From NCBI GenBank assembly GCA_022508245.1, contig JAFLVO010000001.1, positions 310,001-374,000 of the forward strand: 64,000 nucleotides of DNA, written 5' to 3'. The DNA is from Clostridiales bacterium. GTDB taxonomy: Bacteria; Bacillota; Clostridia; Christensenellales; Borkfalkiaceae. The notes beneath the pieces were generated by a model. That model was not told the DNA's origin, did not search any database, and saw only the letters and a list, made by a program, of their open reading frames with translations. The translations under genes and the position numbers were made by a program. Below, in pieces: positions 22,856 to 32,200 of the stretch (positions are counted from its first letter, which is position 1; each line of letters opens with the position of its first letter).

Positions 22856-22900
22856 TAATTCGGGTTAATACCCGTACTTCTAATCGCGGAGGTTATCGGT

Positions 22901-23695
22901 ATGAAAAAAGTAAAAAAAGCGGGAGGAGCAATCGCCTATCTCAACGCGCTGTCCCGCTCGTATATACCGCCCGTTAAAAGGGGTGTGGAGGAAGTCCTGC
23001 CCGTTGCCGTATGCGGACTTATAGCATTTTTGGCAATCTATCAGACAAGAGCGCCCTACGGCGTTGCCGACAGATTTGATTTTACAACGCTCGTGTTTAT
23101 GTTTGCGCTTATAGAATTTATAACCTGCGCAATAATTGTTTCTGTGTCAAGGCATAAGCCAAACCTCCAATCTCTGTTTCCTATGGCGCCTAAAAAGAAA
23201 CTTGTTTTAAGGCTTACGGGCGGACTGGTCATATCCTTGTTCTGTTACGTTATAGCGCTTGCCGCACTGTTTATACTGCTTGCAATTCCTTTTCTGTTAG
23301 GTGGAATATTTGTCAACTATTGGATTGGAATAAAGTACTATTTCGAAATGTATTCAAACGCCTTTCCCGTTATAGACGGCTCGGGTTACGCATTTTTACT
23401 AATCTGGCTTATACTCACTTACGGCGCGTCGGTGCTCTGCGGAAGTACAAAAAGCAATAAGCTTCGCTGGGCTGTCGCGGGCGGATATGCGCTGTTTGCG
23501 GTGGTGTTTACTCTCGTTACAACAAACATTTTAAGAGGGGGCGATGTGTTCGTTTTAAGGAACACAGTAGTGCAGAATTTCGGCTCGCTTCCCCTTGCCT
23601 GGCTGTGGCTGACAGTGCTTGCAATCGCCTCGGTAGGGCTGTGCGTATTTGCCGTAATCTACGCTGTAAAACAAGACAAAAAAGTGGACTTTTAA
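22901..23695 (+). CDS. ABC-2 type permease component 2
   Basis: 264 residues, about six membrane helices, basic N-terminus (MKKVKKAGGAIAYLNALSRS). It resembles component 1 in size and layout, so the transporter is probably a heterodimeric permease with one ATPase. GGAGG is 8 nt before the ATG. Last gene of the operon; a strong terminator follows at 23824. Confidence 0.8.
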   Translation: MKKVKKAGGAIAYLNALSRSYIPPVKRGVEEVLPVAVCGLIAFLAIYQTRAPYGVADRFDFTTLVFMFALIEFITCAIIVSVSRHKPNLQSLFPMAPKKKLVLRLTGGLVISLFCYVIALAALFILLAIPFLLGGIFVNYWIGIKYYFEMYSNAFPVIDGSGYAFLLIWLILTYGASVLCGSTKSNKLRWAVAGGYALFAVVFTLVTTNILRGGDVFVLRNTVVQNFGSLPLAWLWLTVLAIASVGLCVFAVIYAVKQDKKVDF

Positions 23696-23701
23696 ACATT
23701 C

Positions 23702-23815
23702 AAAAATTCGATTACCCCCGTAATATGCTTGATATAACTCAAATTTCGAAAAATCAAACGGTAATGCCCAAAATTTGAATTGCCCCCAATATATGCTTTA
23801 AATAACGCATTTTGT
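23702..23815 (+). repeat. Imperfect direct repeat (two ~47-bp units)
   Basis: Units at about 23702-23748 and 23769-23815 share CCCCC flanked by ATT and a TATGCTT-AATAAC core, roughly 70 % alike by eye. They lie between the permease stop and its terminator. Confidence 0.4.
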
Positions 23816-23823
23816 TACAAAAA

Positions 23824-23855
23824 CGGCGCGCAAAAATATTGCGCGCCGTTTTTTT
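23824..23855 (+). terminator. Terminator of the ABC operon
   Basis: CGGCGCGCAA (23824-23833), AAATA loop, TTGCGCGCCG (23839-23848), then seven T. Confidence 0.9.
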
Positions 23856-23897
23856 GCGCTTTGCATATAATAATAGTGCAGAGCGGGAGGGCATTTT

Positions 23898-24956
23898 ATG
23901 AGCATAAGCGTCTGTCTTATAGTCAAAAACGAAGAAGAGGTTTTAGAACGCTGCCTTACCTGCGCGGCAAAATTCGCCGACGAAATAATAGTAATTGATA
24001 CGGGCTCCACGGACGGCACTGTGGCTATTGCCCGAAGGTTTACAGACAGCGTATTTTTTTTCGAGTGGTGCGACGACTTTTCCGCTGCCCGAAATTTCGC
24101 GTTTGAAAATGCAACGGGCGAATACGTTATGTGGCTCGATGCCGACGACGTCATAACGGACGGGAACTGCCAGAAAATCAAAGAGCTTGTCAATGCGGGC
24201 GGTTTTGATATGGCCTATTTGCCATACGCTGCGGCGTTCGATAACGACAAGCCAACTTTCGTGTATTACCGCGAGCGCATTATGAAGGCAAGTATGAATT
24301 TTCGCTTCGAGGGTGCAGTACACGAGGCAATTGTTCCGCGCGGTAAAAGGGTCTATCTTGACGCGCCGATTTTACACAAAAAAGTCAAATCGGGCGACCC
24401 CTTGCGCAATCTTTCAATTCTTCAGAGAAAAATTGCCCGCGGGGATAAGCTCGACGGGCGGAGCAAATTTTATTACGGCAGAGAGCTCTTTTTCAACAAA
24501 ATGTATTCGGAGAGCTGTGCCGTTTTAGAGGACTACCTTTCGGGCGACGGGTGGATAGAGAATAAGCTCGAAGCGTGCGTGAACCTCTATCATGCCTATA
24601 TCGCGCTCGGAAGGGAGCAGGAGGGGATAAACGCACTATTAAAATCGTTAACTCTCGCCCCGCCACGCAGCGACGTGTGCTGTATTTTGGGCGAGAGGGC
24701 AATGAAAGCAAATGATAACGATACCGCAATTTTCTGGTACGAGCTGGCGCTTCGCCGTAAACCCAATATCAAAGGCGGGGGGTTTATAAACCTCGACTAT
24801 TGCGGGTTTATTCCCAATATTCAGCTTTGCGTGCTTTACGACAGGCTCGGCGAAAGACAAAAAGCAATTTTTTACAACGAGGCGGCAGGCGCGGAGAAAC
24901 CCGACAACCCCGCCTATCTTCACAACAAAGAATATTTTAAAAACAAACTTAATTAG
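23898..24956 (+). CDS. Family 2 glycosyltransferase with TPR-like C-terminus
   Basis: 352 residues. The GT-A domain begins at once (SISVCLIVKNEEEVLERCL), followed by VIDTGSTDGT and the metal/sugar-nucleotide motif LDADD near residue 83. The C-terminal half (residues ~210-345) consists of TPR-like helix pairs (YHAYIALGREQEGINALLKSLTLAP, AIFWYELALRRKPN). This build is that of SunS/YobB-type transferases that glycosylate peptides or proteins. GGGAGGG is 8 nt before the ATG. The next gene encodes a collagen-like peptide 13 nt downstream, and bacterial collagen-like proteins are often O-glycosylated on Thr, so the pair may be enzyme and substrate (inference). Confidence 0.85.
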   Translation: MSISVCLIVKNEEEVLERCLTCAAKFADEIIVIDTGSTDGTVAIARRFTDSVFFFEWCDDFSAARNFAFENATGEYVMWLDADDVITDGNCQKIKELVNAGGFDMAYLPYAAAFDNDKPTFVYYRERIMKASMNFRFEGAVHEAIVPRGKRVYLDAPILHKKVKSGDPLRNLSILQRKIARGDKLDGRSKFYYGRELFFNKMYSESCAVLEDYLSGDGWIENKLEACVNLYHAYIALGREQEGINALLKSLTLAPPRSDVCCILGERAMKANDNDTAIFWYELALRRKPNIKGGGFINLDYCGFIPNIQLCVLYDRLGERQKAIFYNEAAGAEKPDNPAYLHNKEYFKNKLN

Positions 24957-24969
24957 AGGTGTAAACTCA

Positions 24970-25155
24970 ATGATTTCAGAAAAAAATTTTATTTTATTTG
25001 CCTGCTGCAACAACGGTTGCGGCGGCAGTAACAACGGCTGCGGCTGCTGCGGCACTGAGAGAACGGTATACGTCACGTCGTTTACGGGCATTACCGGCGC
25101 TACGGGAGCAACTGGCGCTACAGGCCCCGCAGGCGCTACGGAACGCGTTATTTAA
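24970..25155 (+). CDS. Very short collagen-like peptide
   Basis: 61 residues. The N-terminal part is Cys/Gly/Asn-rich (CCNNGCGGSNNGCGCCG), followed by a hydrophobic YVTSF and about six G-x-T/P triplets (GITGATGATGATGPAGAT), ending ERVI. Clostridial and Bacillus exosporium (BclA-like) proteins have the same GAT/GPA triplets but run to hundreds of residues with a C-terminal globular domain, absent here. GAGGTG is 10 nt before the ATG. It is either a remnant truncated by repeat contraction or a mini-collagen cross-linked through cysteines. Co-directional with the glycosyltransferase, 13 nt downstream. Confidence 0.7.
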   Translation: MISEKNFILFACCNNGCGGSNNGCGCCGTERTVYVTSFTGITGATGATGATGPAGATERVI

Positions 25156-25177
25156 GGGAAAATAAATTAAATTTCTA

Positions 25178-25205
25178 TTGACATAATTTCATATTGTGGT
25201 ACAAT
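25178..25205 (+). promoter_or_regulatory. Promoter of the 25.3-kb membrane protein gene
   Basis: TTGACA (25178-25183), 16-bp spacer, TACAAT (25200-25205). The leader is about 100 nt with no structure that I recognise. Confidence 0.7.
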
Positions 25206-25313
25206 GTATTTGGTATATTTTTGTCTTAAACGAAATTTGACGGCTCAATTCATGTTTTGTACTGTCGGGTTTTTGTCGTAACTTTTTAACGCAAGGAGAA
25301 GTAGGTAAAGCAA

Positions 25314-26819
25314 ATGGATAATATGATTTCGCTGTTATTGTTGGATCAGCATACTACACTTTTGATTTTAGTGATTGCATTGATTATTTTTGTGGTACTT
25401 GTAGCCACACTCGGCACTGTGTTCATAATTGTTTTGCGCAAGCGTCGTCCTGTTATCAAAGTAGTTATGAATCCCTTTACCAACCCTGCAGAGGAGCAGA
25501 CAAAGCCCCAAGCCGCCGCGCAAGAGCATAAGGAAGTCTCTCAAGCGCAGCCTGCGTCCGTTGAACAGCAACCCGCAGCGGTTTCTTCAAAAACAGCGGA
25601 CAAGCAGTCCGAGGAAGTTCCCGCAGTTATTGAAGAAGAACAGCCCGAAGAGGTACCCGAGGAAGTTCCTGCAGTAATTGAAGAAGAACAGCCCGAAGAA
25701 GTGCCCGAGGAAGTTCCTGCAGTAATTGAAGAAGAACAGCCCGAAGAAGTGCCCGAGGAAGTTCCTGCGGTAATCGAGGAAGAACAATCCGAAGAGGTAC
25801 CCGAAGTTGTAGAAGAAGTACCCGAAGTAATCGAAGAGGACAATCCTGAAGAGGTTCACGAAGACGACAATGCGCAGGTAATTGCGGCATATGAGGGGGG
25901 CAATGTTCAGGAATCGGAGAGCGGCGCAATTGTTCGCGGCGAGGACGGAACGGCAATTTACTTTATGTACAATAAGTCGTTTACTGCCAAGCTTATTCAG
26001 GCAAGGGACGAGGTTAGGGAGTACTATAACACCCTTAAAAATTATTGTTTAAGCTACAAAAAAGTAACTACACGCATAAGCTGGAGTCACGAAAATGTTA
26101 AAAACGGCAGAAACAAAATATGCCGCTTCGTGCTCCGCGGTAAATCGCTGTATCTCTATTTGCCGCTCAATCCCGACGACTACGCCGAAACCAAGTACAA
26201 GGTCGAACGCTCGGAATCAAAGCGTTTTGAAGAGCTTCCCTGCCTGTACAAAATCAAGAACCCCCGCCGTGTCAAGTACGCAACCGAGCTTATCGATACG
26301 ATAATGGAAAAGTTCGGGCTTAAACAAGTTGAAAAAGAGAGCGAGGACTTTGTAAAGGACTATCCTTACGAGGAAACTTTGCCTTTAATCAAGCGCGGAC
26401 TTATCAAGGTAACCCGCTCCAACAAGAAGGTTGAATTTGAAGACCTGCCCGACGAGCCCATCGTACCCGTGTTCAACATAGAGCCCCGCGCCGAAGTCAG
26501 GGTGCAGGAGGTCAAAGAGCTTATGACGGACGACGTTGCCGAAGCGCTTGTAATTCATAGCGCAAGAAAGGCGGATACTACCAAGAAAGGCATAATAAAT
26601 ATAGACGTGCTGTCCGAGTGTTTTAAAGACGGCGAAACCGTTACGCTTGAAGAAATCAAAAAGCGCGTAAAGGGCTTTGACAGAAAGGTTACTTATGTTA
26701 AAGTGCTTGCCCGCGGAACGCTGAACAAAAAACTCACTGTCGAGGCGGACATGTTCTCGGTGGACGCTGAAAAAATGATACTATTAACCGGTGGACAAGT
26801 TATAAAGACCCAAGCTTAA
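25314..26819 (+). CDS. Membrane protein: acidic repeat linker, unknown domain, uL15-like C-terminus
   Basis: 501 residues. One N-terminal helix (about residues 15-42) ends in KRRPVIKVVM. Then comes a Glu/Pro/Val linker with four perfect-frame 16-residue repeats (EEVPAVIEEEQPEEVP, residues ~100-163). An unnamed domain follows (residues ~220-355: YNKSFTAKL ... GRNKICRFVLRGKSLYLYLPL ... KYATELIDTIM), homologous to the protein at 48952. The last ~80 residues (GIINIDVLSECFKDGETVTLEEIK ... VKVLARGTLNKKLTVEADMFS) resemble the C-terminal half of ribosomal protein uL15. The bulk should be cytoplasmic, given the basic residues after the helix. Own promoter and terminator. Function unknown. Confidence 0.78.
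   Translation: MDNMISLLLLDQHTTLLILVIALIIFVVLVATLGTVFIIVLRKRRPVIKVVMNPFTNPAEEQTKPQAAAQEHKEVSQAQPASVEQQPAAVSSKTADKQSEEVPAVIEEEQPEEVPEEVPAVIEEEQPEEVPEEVPAVIEEEQPEEVPEEVPAVIEEEQSEEVPEVVEEVPEVIEEDNPEEVHEDDNAQVIAAYEGGNVQESESGAIVRGEDGTAIYFMYNKSFTAKLIQARDEVREYYNTLKNYCLSYKKVTTRISWSHENVKNGRNKICRFVLRGKSLYLYLPLNPDDYAETKYKVERSESKRFEELPCLYKIKNPRRVKYATELIDTIMEKFGLKQVEKESEDFVKDYPYEETLPLIKRGLIKVTRSNKKVEFEDLPDEPIVPVFNIEPRAEVRVQEVKELMTDDVAEALVIHSARKADTTKKGIINIDVLSECFKDGETVTLEEIKKRVKGFDRKVTYVKVLARGTLNKKLTVEADMFSVDAEKMILLTGGQVIKTQA
25611..25802 (+). repeat. Four 48-bp tandem repeats inside the membrane protein gene
   Basis: Units start at 25611, 25659, 25707 and 25755, each encoding EEVPAVIEEEQ(P/S)EEVP. Units 2 and 3 are nearly identical at DNA level, so copy number probably varies among strains. 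Confidence 0.9.
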
Positions 26820-26825
26820 TTATTA

Positions 26826-26856
26826 GCCCGTGCGCATTTCAGTGCACGGGCATTTT
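26826..26856 (+). terminator. Terminator of the 25.3-kb membrane protein gene
   Basis: GCCCGTGC (26826-26833), then GCACGGGC (26844-26851), followed by ATTTT. A second terminator lies in the repeat just downstream. Confidence 0.75.
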
Positions 26857-26871
26857 AATGTAAAAGTAAAT

Positions 26872-26980
26872 TGTCAAACTAAGTGCAACACTTAGAGAGA
26901 AACAAGTTAAATAAATCAACGGGTTTTTTAAAGCCCAAAACCTTTTTTTGGTCTGGCGTTAATTAACGCCAGATTTTTTT
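26872..26980 (+). repeat. Flanking direct repeat, left copy (109 bp)
   Basis: Begins TGTCAAACTAAGTGCAACAC, including the stem CTAAGTG-CAA-CACTTAG. It ends in a palindromic terminator (26952-26973, arms TCTGGCG / CGCCAGA around TTAATTAA) plus seven T. About 80 % identical to 29026-29132. Confidence 0.85.
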
Positions 26981-27060
26981 GCTGCTTCAATTTCAGGAAG
27001 AAAGATGCACCACGTATTGCTTTAAATTTTTTGGCAATACCTCTAAATAATAAAATCAAC

Positions 27061-27088
27061 TTGACAAAAGATTTGAAGATAGTATAAT
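27061..27088 (+). promoter_or_regulatory. Promoter of the flanked lipoprotein gene
   Basis: Perfect TTGACA (27061-27066), 16-bp spacer, perfect TATAAT (27083-27088). Confidence 0.75.
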
Positions 27089-27146
27089 AAATATAATGAA
27101 ATAATTATAGGTTGTTATATCGGTTAATTGCTTCGGGGAAAATTCT

Positions 27147-28991
27147 ATGAAAAAACCAATTTGTATAATTTTATCGTTGCTCAGTGTATTTACTGCGGTC
27201 GCGTTTGTCGGGTGCACTCCCAAAAATAGTAATGAATCCGGAAAAGAATACAATATAATTTTTACTCTTGCAACAATTCCGCCTGTTTTAGCCGCTCTGG
27301 ACTGTATAGATAACGGTAATGAGACTTATGCTTTTATCGAGAGAGGCAAAACGTACAACGGTATAGATAACGTTACAGGTTTTAGCAATATCGGATTTGA
27401 TAAGTCAAACAATACCAGCAAAGGGTTTACCAATGCCAATTTTAATACCGTCGTTGGCAAAATTAAAGACCTGAACGTAAACGGTAATGAAAAGTTTAAT
27501 ATTTATGTTTGCGATTACACCGTATTGATGGGGTTTGGTTTGGCTGCAAGCGCTGAACTGAAAGGTAATCAGTATCAAATTGTGCTTTGTGAAAACGGCG
27601 GTGGAACTTATAAAGGATTAGACACCGATTATATCAACGGCAAAACTGTTGACTCCTCCACTGATGAACCTTATGAAAAGTTTTTAGAAGACATTACCTC
27701 AGTCAAATCAAAGATAGCTACCATATTATCTAAAAATAAGCATAAAGTAAATTTTGATATAGGATATGATTTGGCTTATCCTGCAGCGACGCTAAGTAAC
27801 GTAAAATATCTTATTCAAGATAAGGTTAGCATTAAAAATCATCTTGAAAAGTTAGGCTCGGAGAATTGTAAAACAAAATTACTCCCCGTATTCGGCTTTG
27901 AAGAAAATGCGGATATAAGAATAAATTTTGACTTCGGAAGTATCAGTGAAAGAGTTGAAAGATTGCAACCTGCCGAAAAGAAGAATTATCTTAAACTTAT
28001 GTACGGGGAATATTACGAAGATACTCACAGTACTTTAACCCGTACAACGCTTTCAGACAATGTAACCGAGGTACCCTCAGAAAAACTGATTTTTATAGGC
28101 AACAGATCGCAGGATTACCCGCAGGTTGCCCAGTATTTCGACTATCCCGACGTCACAAACGCAAGCGAAGTGCCCGATTCATACGAGCAATTAAGCAACG
28201 ACTATAAGACGGATTTCTTGTTTGGCAAGTCAGAAGATTATCAATTATTCATCGATGCATTAAACGATAAAAACAATTACGGAGATGATAAGTTACCTGA
28301 AAAGGAAGTGCTGGACGCCATCAAGGTAAGTTGTTTTAATTATTATATCAATTATTTGGTAACGCTTAAATTCACTTATTTAAAATACGGTAAAGATTAT
28401 GATATCGTATTGAAGGGGCATCCGAGCGAAGTTTTAGGCGAACACGAAACCTGGAATAAGCATTACAACGTTTCTGTCAATGCGCAGGATTACCGATACG
28501 ATAAGCTGTATGATAATCTGTTGTCGGCGTTCCACGAACAGGATTCAATCGGTAAATATATCGGTTTGATCCCGTTTGGTACTGCCGCTGAGAATTTGGC
28601 ATATCTCGGTGTCGACATCTCGCTTTGCGGACTTTCTTCGGGTACCTATACGGGTTACGAGCAGTCAGTCGATATTAAATTTGTTATGGCGACGGTAAAT
28701 ACCGCTATAGATAGTGATACAAATATCAGTGGAAGATATGCTGACGGAACGTTGCTGGACCATGATAAGAATGGCAAAGAAACGAGAACTGCGTTTTTCA
28801 ATATCGGTAATTTGTATAAGCAGCTTATTGAATACTATTCATCAGAAGAGCATGGCAATAATATATATAAAGCCCGTTATGAAGAAAAATTCAAGGCTTG
28901 GCTAAGGTCTGTTAACGGGTTGCCCGAAGATGCGGATACTAATGGCTATGACGTGGATAATCAAGGGTTTTTAATAACCCCCAATGATTAA
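27147..28991 (+). CDS. Lipoprotein with sialyltransferase-like motifs
   Basis: 614 residues. Signal peptide with lipobox (AFVGC, Cys at residue 23). The mature part looks like a two-domain Rossmann protein: a strand near the N-terminus (YNIIFTLATIPPVLAALDCI), YDIVLKGHPSEVLGE near residue 420 and IGLIPFGTAAENLAYLG then LCGLSSGTYTGY near residues 470-500. K-G-H-P and S-S are the HP and S motifs of bacterial sialyltransferases (GT52/GT80 type), where the His acts on CMP-sialate. No family match is certain, and an exported lipoprotein version would be odd because CMP-sugars are cytosolic; a binding role is an alternative. Codons are more A/T-ending than in neighbours. Flanked by direct repeats. 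Confidence 0.65.
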   Translation: MKKPICIILSLLSVFTAVAFVGCTPKNSNESGKEYNIIFTLATIPPVLAALDCIDNGNETYAFIERGKTYNGIDNVTGFSNIGFDKSNNTSKGFTNANFNTVVGKIKDLNVNGNEKFNIYVCDYTVLMGFGLAASAELKGNQYQIVLCENGGGTYKGLDTDYINGKTVDSSTDEPYEKFLEDITSVKSKIATILSKNKHKVNFDIGYDLAYPAATLSNVKYLIQDKVSIKNHLEKLGSENCKTKLLPVFGFEENADIRINFDFGSISERVERLQPAEKKNYLKLMYGEYYEDTHSTLTRTTLSDNVTEVPSEKLIFIGNRSQDYPQVAQYFDYPDVTNASEVPDSYEQLSNDYKTDFLFGKSEDYQLFIDALNDKNNYGDDKLPEKEVLDAIKVSCFNYYINYLVTLKFTYLKYGKDYDIVLKGHPSEVLGEHETWNKHYNVSVNAQDYRYDKLYDNLLSAFHEQDSIGKYIGLIPFGTAAENLAYLGVDISLCGLSSGTYTGYEQSVDIKFVMATVNTAIDSDTNISGRYADGTLLDHDKNGKETRTAFFNIGNLYKQLIEYYSSEEHGNNIYKARYEEKFKAWLRSVNGLPEDADTNGYDVDNQGFLITPND

Positions 28992-29025
28992 GTAATTTGA
29001 TTTTGTGTATTGTTAAAGACTGAAA

Positions 29026-29132
29026 TGTCAAACTGAGTGCAACACTTAAAGATAAAAAAGTTAAATAAATTCACAGGTTTTTCGTAATGTAAAACTTTTT
29101 TAGGTCCGGCGTTAATTAACGCCGGATTTTTT
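29026..29132 (+). repeat. Flanking direct repeat, right copy (107 bp)
   Basis: Begins TGTCAAACTGAGTGCAACAC and ends in the palindromic terminator 29105-29126 (arms TCCGGCG / CGCCGGA) plus six T. The base change in the arm relative to the left copy is compensated, so the hairpin is kept. Confidence 0.85.
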
Positions 29133-29222
29133 GTATACAGAAAACCCCCGGATAGTCTAGGGGTTCCCCAAAGGCTTATTGTTCATATGTATTAAATTTT
29201 GAAATTTTTTTCGACATATTTG

Positions 29223-29251
29223 TTGATATATTAATTGAGGTATGATATGAT
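29223..29251 (+). promoter_or_regulatory. Promoter of the phosphorelay operon
   Basis: TTGATA (29223-29228), 17-bp spacer, TATGAT (29246-29251), about 40 nt before the start codon. Confidence 0.55.
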
Positions 29252-29297
29252 AGATTATATAATGGATTAATAGTGTTTATCAGTACAAGAGGTCAAT

Positions 29298-32200
29298 ATG
29301 CTATCAAAGAGAAAAATTATCAACGGCTTAATAATTGCGGCAATGTCGGTAGTACTCGTCGTCATCATAGTGTTATATGCAATATTTATGCAGGACAGAA
29401 TTTTTGATGAAAGCGCAAACCATCTTTCCGAAGTTTACGGGCAGACGAATGCCGCCCTTCAACAGAGAATAGCTTCCCACCGTAATATTATGAAGAGCTG
29501 GGAAAGTTATATCTTGGAAAAGGCCCAGCATCCTGACGAGAAAGAGCAGCAAGAGTTTGAAAGATTTATTGACACACAGAAAAAGAACTTGAACGTTACA
29601 AGGTTTTCTTTTATCAATACTATGAATATGTCTCTTCCGCAAGACGCCGAGGACAAGGACAAAATATACGCAATGGACAGAGATGGCAGACGATATCTGC
29701 TTGAGTTAAGGCGTTCGCCCCAATATTTGTTCAAAGAGGGGGAAGATGCCGCCGTTGCATGTATGCGTACTTATATCCCCGGCACAGGCATAGAAGTTAA
29801 AGATAAATACGGTTCGGTTATAGCGCCTAAGGGGCAGGAAAGAAACGACTATAATGAGAAAGACAGGTTCATTATGGTTGCCGTTATGTTTGACAGTTCC
29901 CATTATTACACTGCTCCCGGTGACGACAGAGAGTTCAAATATAACGGTATAGCGTTCTTTTTCGATGTAGAGGATATCTCCTACTCCATCGAAGTAGATG
30001 CGTTCGAGGGCCAGGGAAGCACATTCATCGTTTTGCCGAACGGTCTTGAAGAGGAATCGAAGGGGCTCGTCCTGTTGCAGTCGGGTAAAGACAAGTTTTT
30101 TAAGACCAGCGATGACGAGCAGTTAAACTTTCTGAAGTTTTTGAGTGATAAAACTAATATGAAAAAGAAGGATATCGCAAGCCTTCAGGATGAATGGGAG
30201 CGAATTGATAATGAAGAGATAGGCAGTTATACCACCACTTTCAGGGGAAATAACGGTAAGGAATATTATCTCAATTGTCGCAAGGTAGCTTTTAACGACT
30301 GGATAATGGTGGGGGTAGTGCCCGCAGACGTAGTCAACGAAAGTATGACGAGCTTAAGAACGCTTACAATCATCGTTATGGCAGGGATATTCATAGTACT
30401 CGGAAGCGGCGTTGCCTGGTTCATCATAAGGAGCAACAAGCGCAAGATGCAGGACAAGGAGCTTGCCATAAAATCGCGCGAAGGGCTTTTCGACCTTCTT
30501 ACCGACAACACTAGGGATATATTTGCGCTGTTCGACGCAAGAACGGGCGAGGCGGAGTATGTAAGTAAAAACGTGCAAACGGTCTTGGGGCTTGACGTGG
30601 ATGAAGTTAAACAAGACGTATTCAAGATATTAACATCATCCGATGAAACGGTCAAAGAATTGAAAAAGCACTACTCGTCGGAGAACTTGAGCGAGGGCTA
30701 CGTCATAGAAGAGCTCCCGATGAAAAACAAGCTGACCAATACCGAATACTGGTTCAGACTGGGTATAAACGCTTCACAGCACAAGGGAAGCTCAAGACAG
30801 GTGCTCATGCTTTCCGACCGTACGAAGGAGCGCCAGATGCGCGCCGATTTGGAGGAGGCGCTCCAAATTGCAAAATCCGCAAACGAGGCAAAGAGTAACT
30901 TCCTTTCAAATATGTCGCACGACATAAGAACGCCCATGAACGCAATTATAGGCTTTGCTACTCTGCTTGAAAAGGATGTTGAAAACCCCGAAAAAGTAAG
31001 GGAATACATACGCAAAATTTCATTCTCAAGCCATCACATGCTCAGTCTTATCAACGACATTCTGGATATGAGCAAGATAGAGAGCGGCAAGAGCACCATT
31101 CACATTGCAGAGTTCTCTTTCCCCGAACTTCTGGAAGAGCTTTATTCCATAATTATAAACCAGGTACAGAGCAAAAAGCAGACCTTTGAAATGCACACCA
31201 AGGGTAACATACCCGAGCTTGTTTACGGCGACAAGATGCGCTTAAATCAGGTCATGCTCAACCTTCTTTCCAACGCAGTAAAATACACGCCAGTAGGCGG
31301 CAATATCGAATTGACCGTCGAGGCGCTCAAAGAGTCCGTTCATAATCACGCGCACCTTCGCTTAAGCGTAAAGGATAACGGACTTGGCATGAGCGAGGAC
31401 TTCGTAAAGGTTATTTTCGAACCTTTCTCCCGTGAAACCACCGCGGCAACCCGTGAAATTCAGGGCACGGGCCTCGGAATGGCAATTACTAAGCAGATTA
31501 TCGACCTCATGGGAGGCACAATCACAGTTAAGAGTAAGCGCGGCAAGGGAAGCGAATTTATCGTTGAATTAGAGCTTGCAAAAGTTATACAGAACTACGG
31601 CGACGCGAAAGAGTTCTGGGTTCAGCACAATATCGCCAATCTGCTCGTCGTCGACGACGATTCTGACGTGTGCATAGAAGTAAAAGAGCTTATGTGCGAC
31701 ACGGGTGTAACCGTGGACTACTGCATGAGCGGCAAAGAGGCGATTGCAAAAATCGAGGCGATGAAAACGGGCAAAGTCAAGTATGACGTCGTTGTTCTCG
31801 ACTGGAAGATGCCCGAAATGGACGGCTTGGAAACGGCAAAGCGCATAAGAGCCATTACCGGTGAGTCCCTGCCCATTATGTTCTTATCCTCCTACAATTA
31901 TGAAGATATTGAAGACGAGGCTAAAAAAGCGGGTATTCACGCATTCCTGCCCAAACCCTTCTTCGTATCCAACTTCCGCAACGCTGTAGCAAAACTCAGT
32001 GACGAAGAAGAGGTAGACACCTCCGAAGCCGAAGAAGAAATTTCTATGGAAGGCTTAAATATTCTTTGTGCGGAAGACAACCCCATAAATGCCGAAATTT
32101 TGGAAGAATTATTGGATATCGAGGGGGCTACCTGCAAAATTTGCGAAAACGGCAAGCTTGCAGTCGAAGCTTTTGAAAAGTGCGAGCCGGGTACCTACGA

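Noticed and set aside
25611-25802. CRISPR-like regular spacing of 48-bp repeats
   Set aside because: No unique spacers, and the repeats keep an open reading frame. No CRISPR array or cas gene is seen anywhere in the window.
25541-25956. Three minus-strand frames rich in Ser/Thr/Gly or Leu/Arg
   Set aside because: Reading of the 48-bp repeats on the opposite strand; the plus-strand frame is the gene.
29143-29165. AACCCCC / GGGGTT inverted repeat
   Set aside because: Short and imperfect, without T-run; could be an extra hairpin but gives no clear function.
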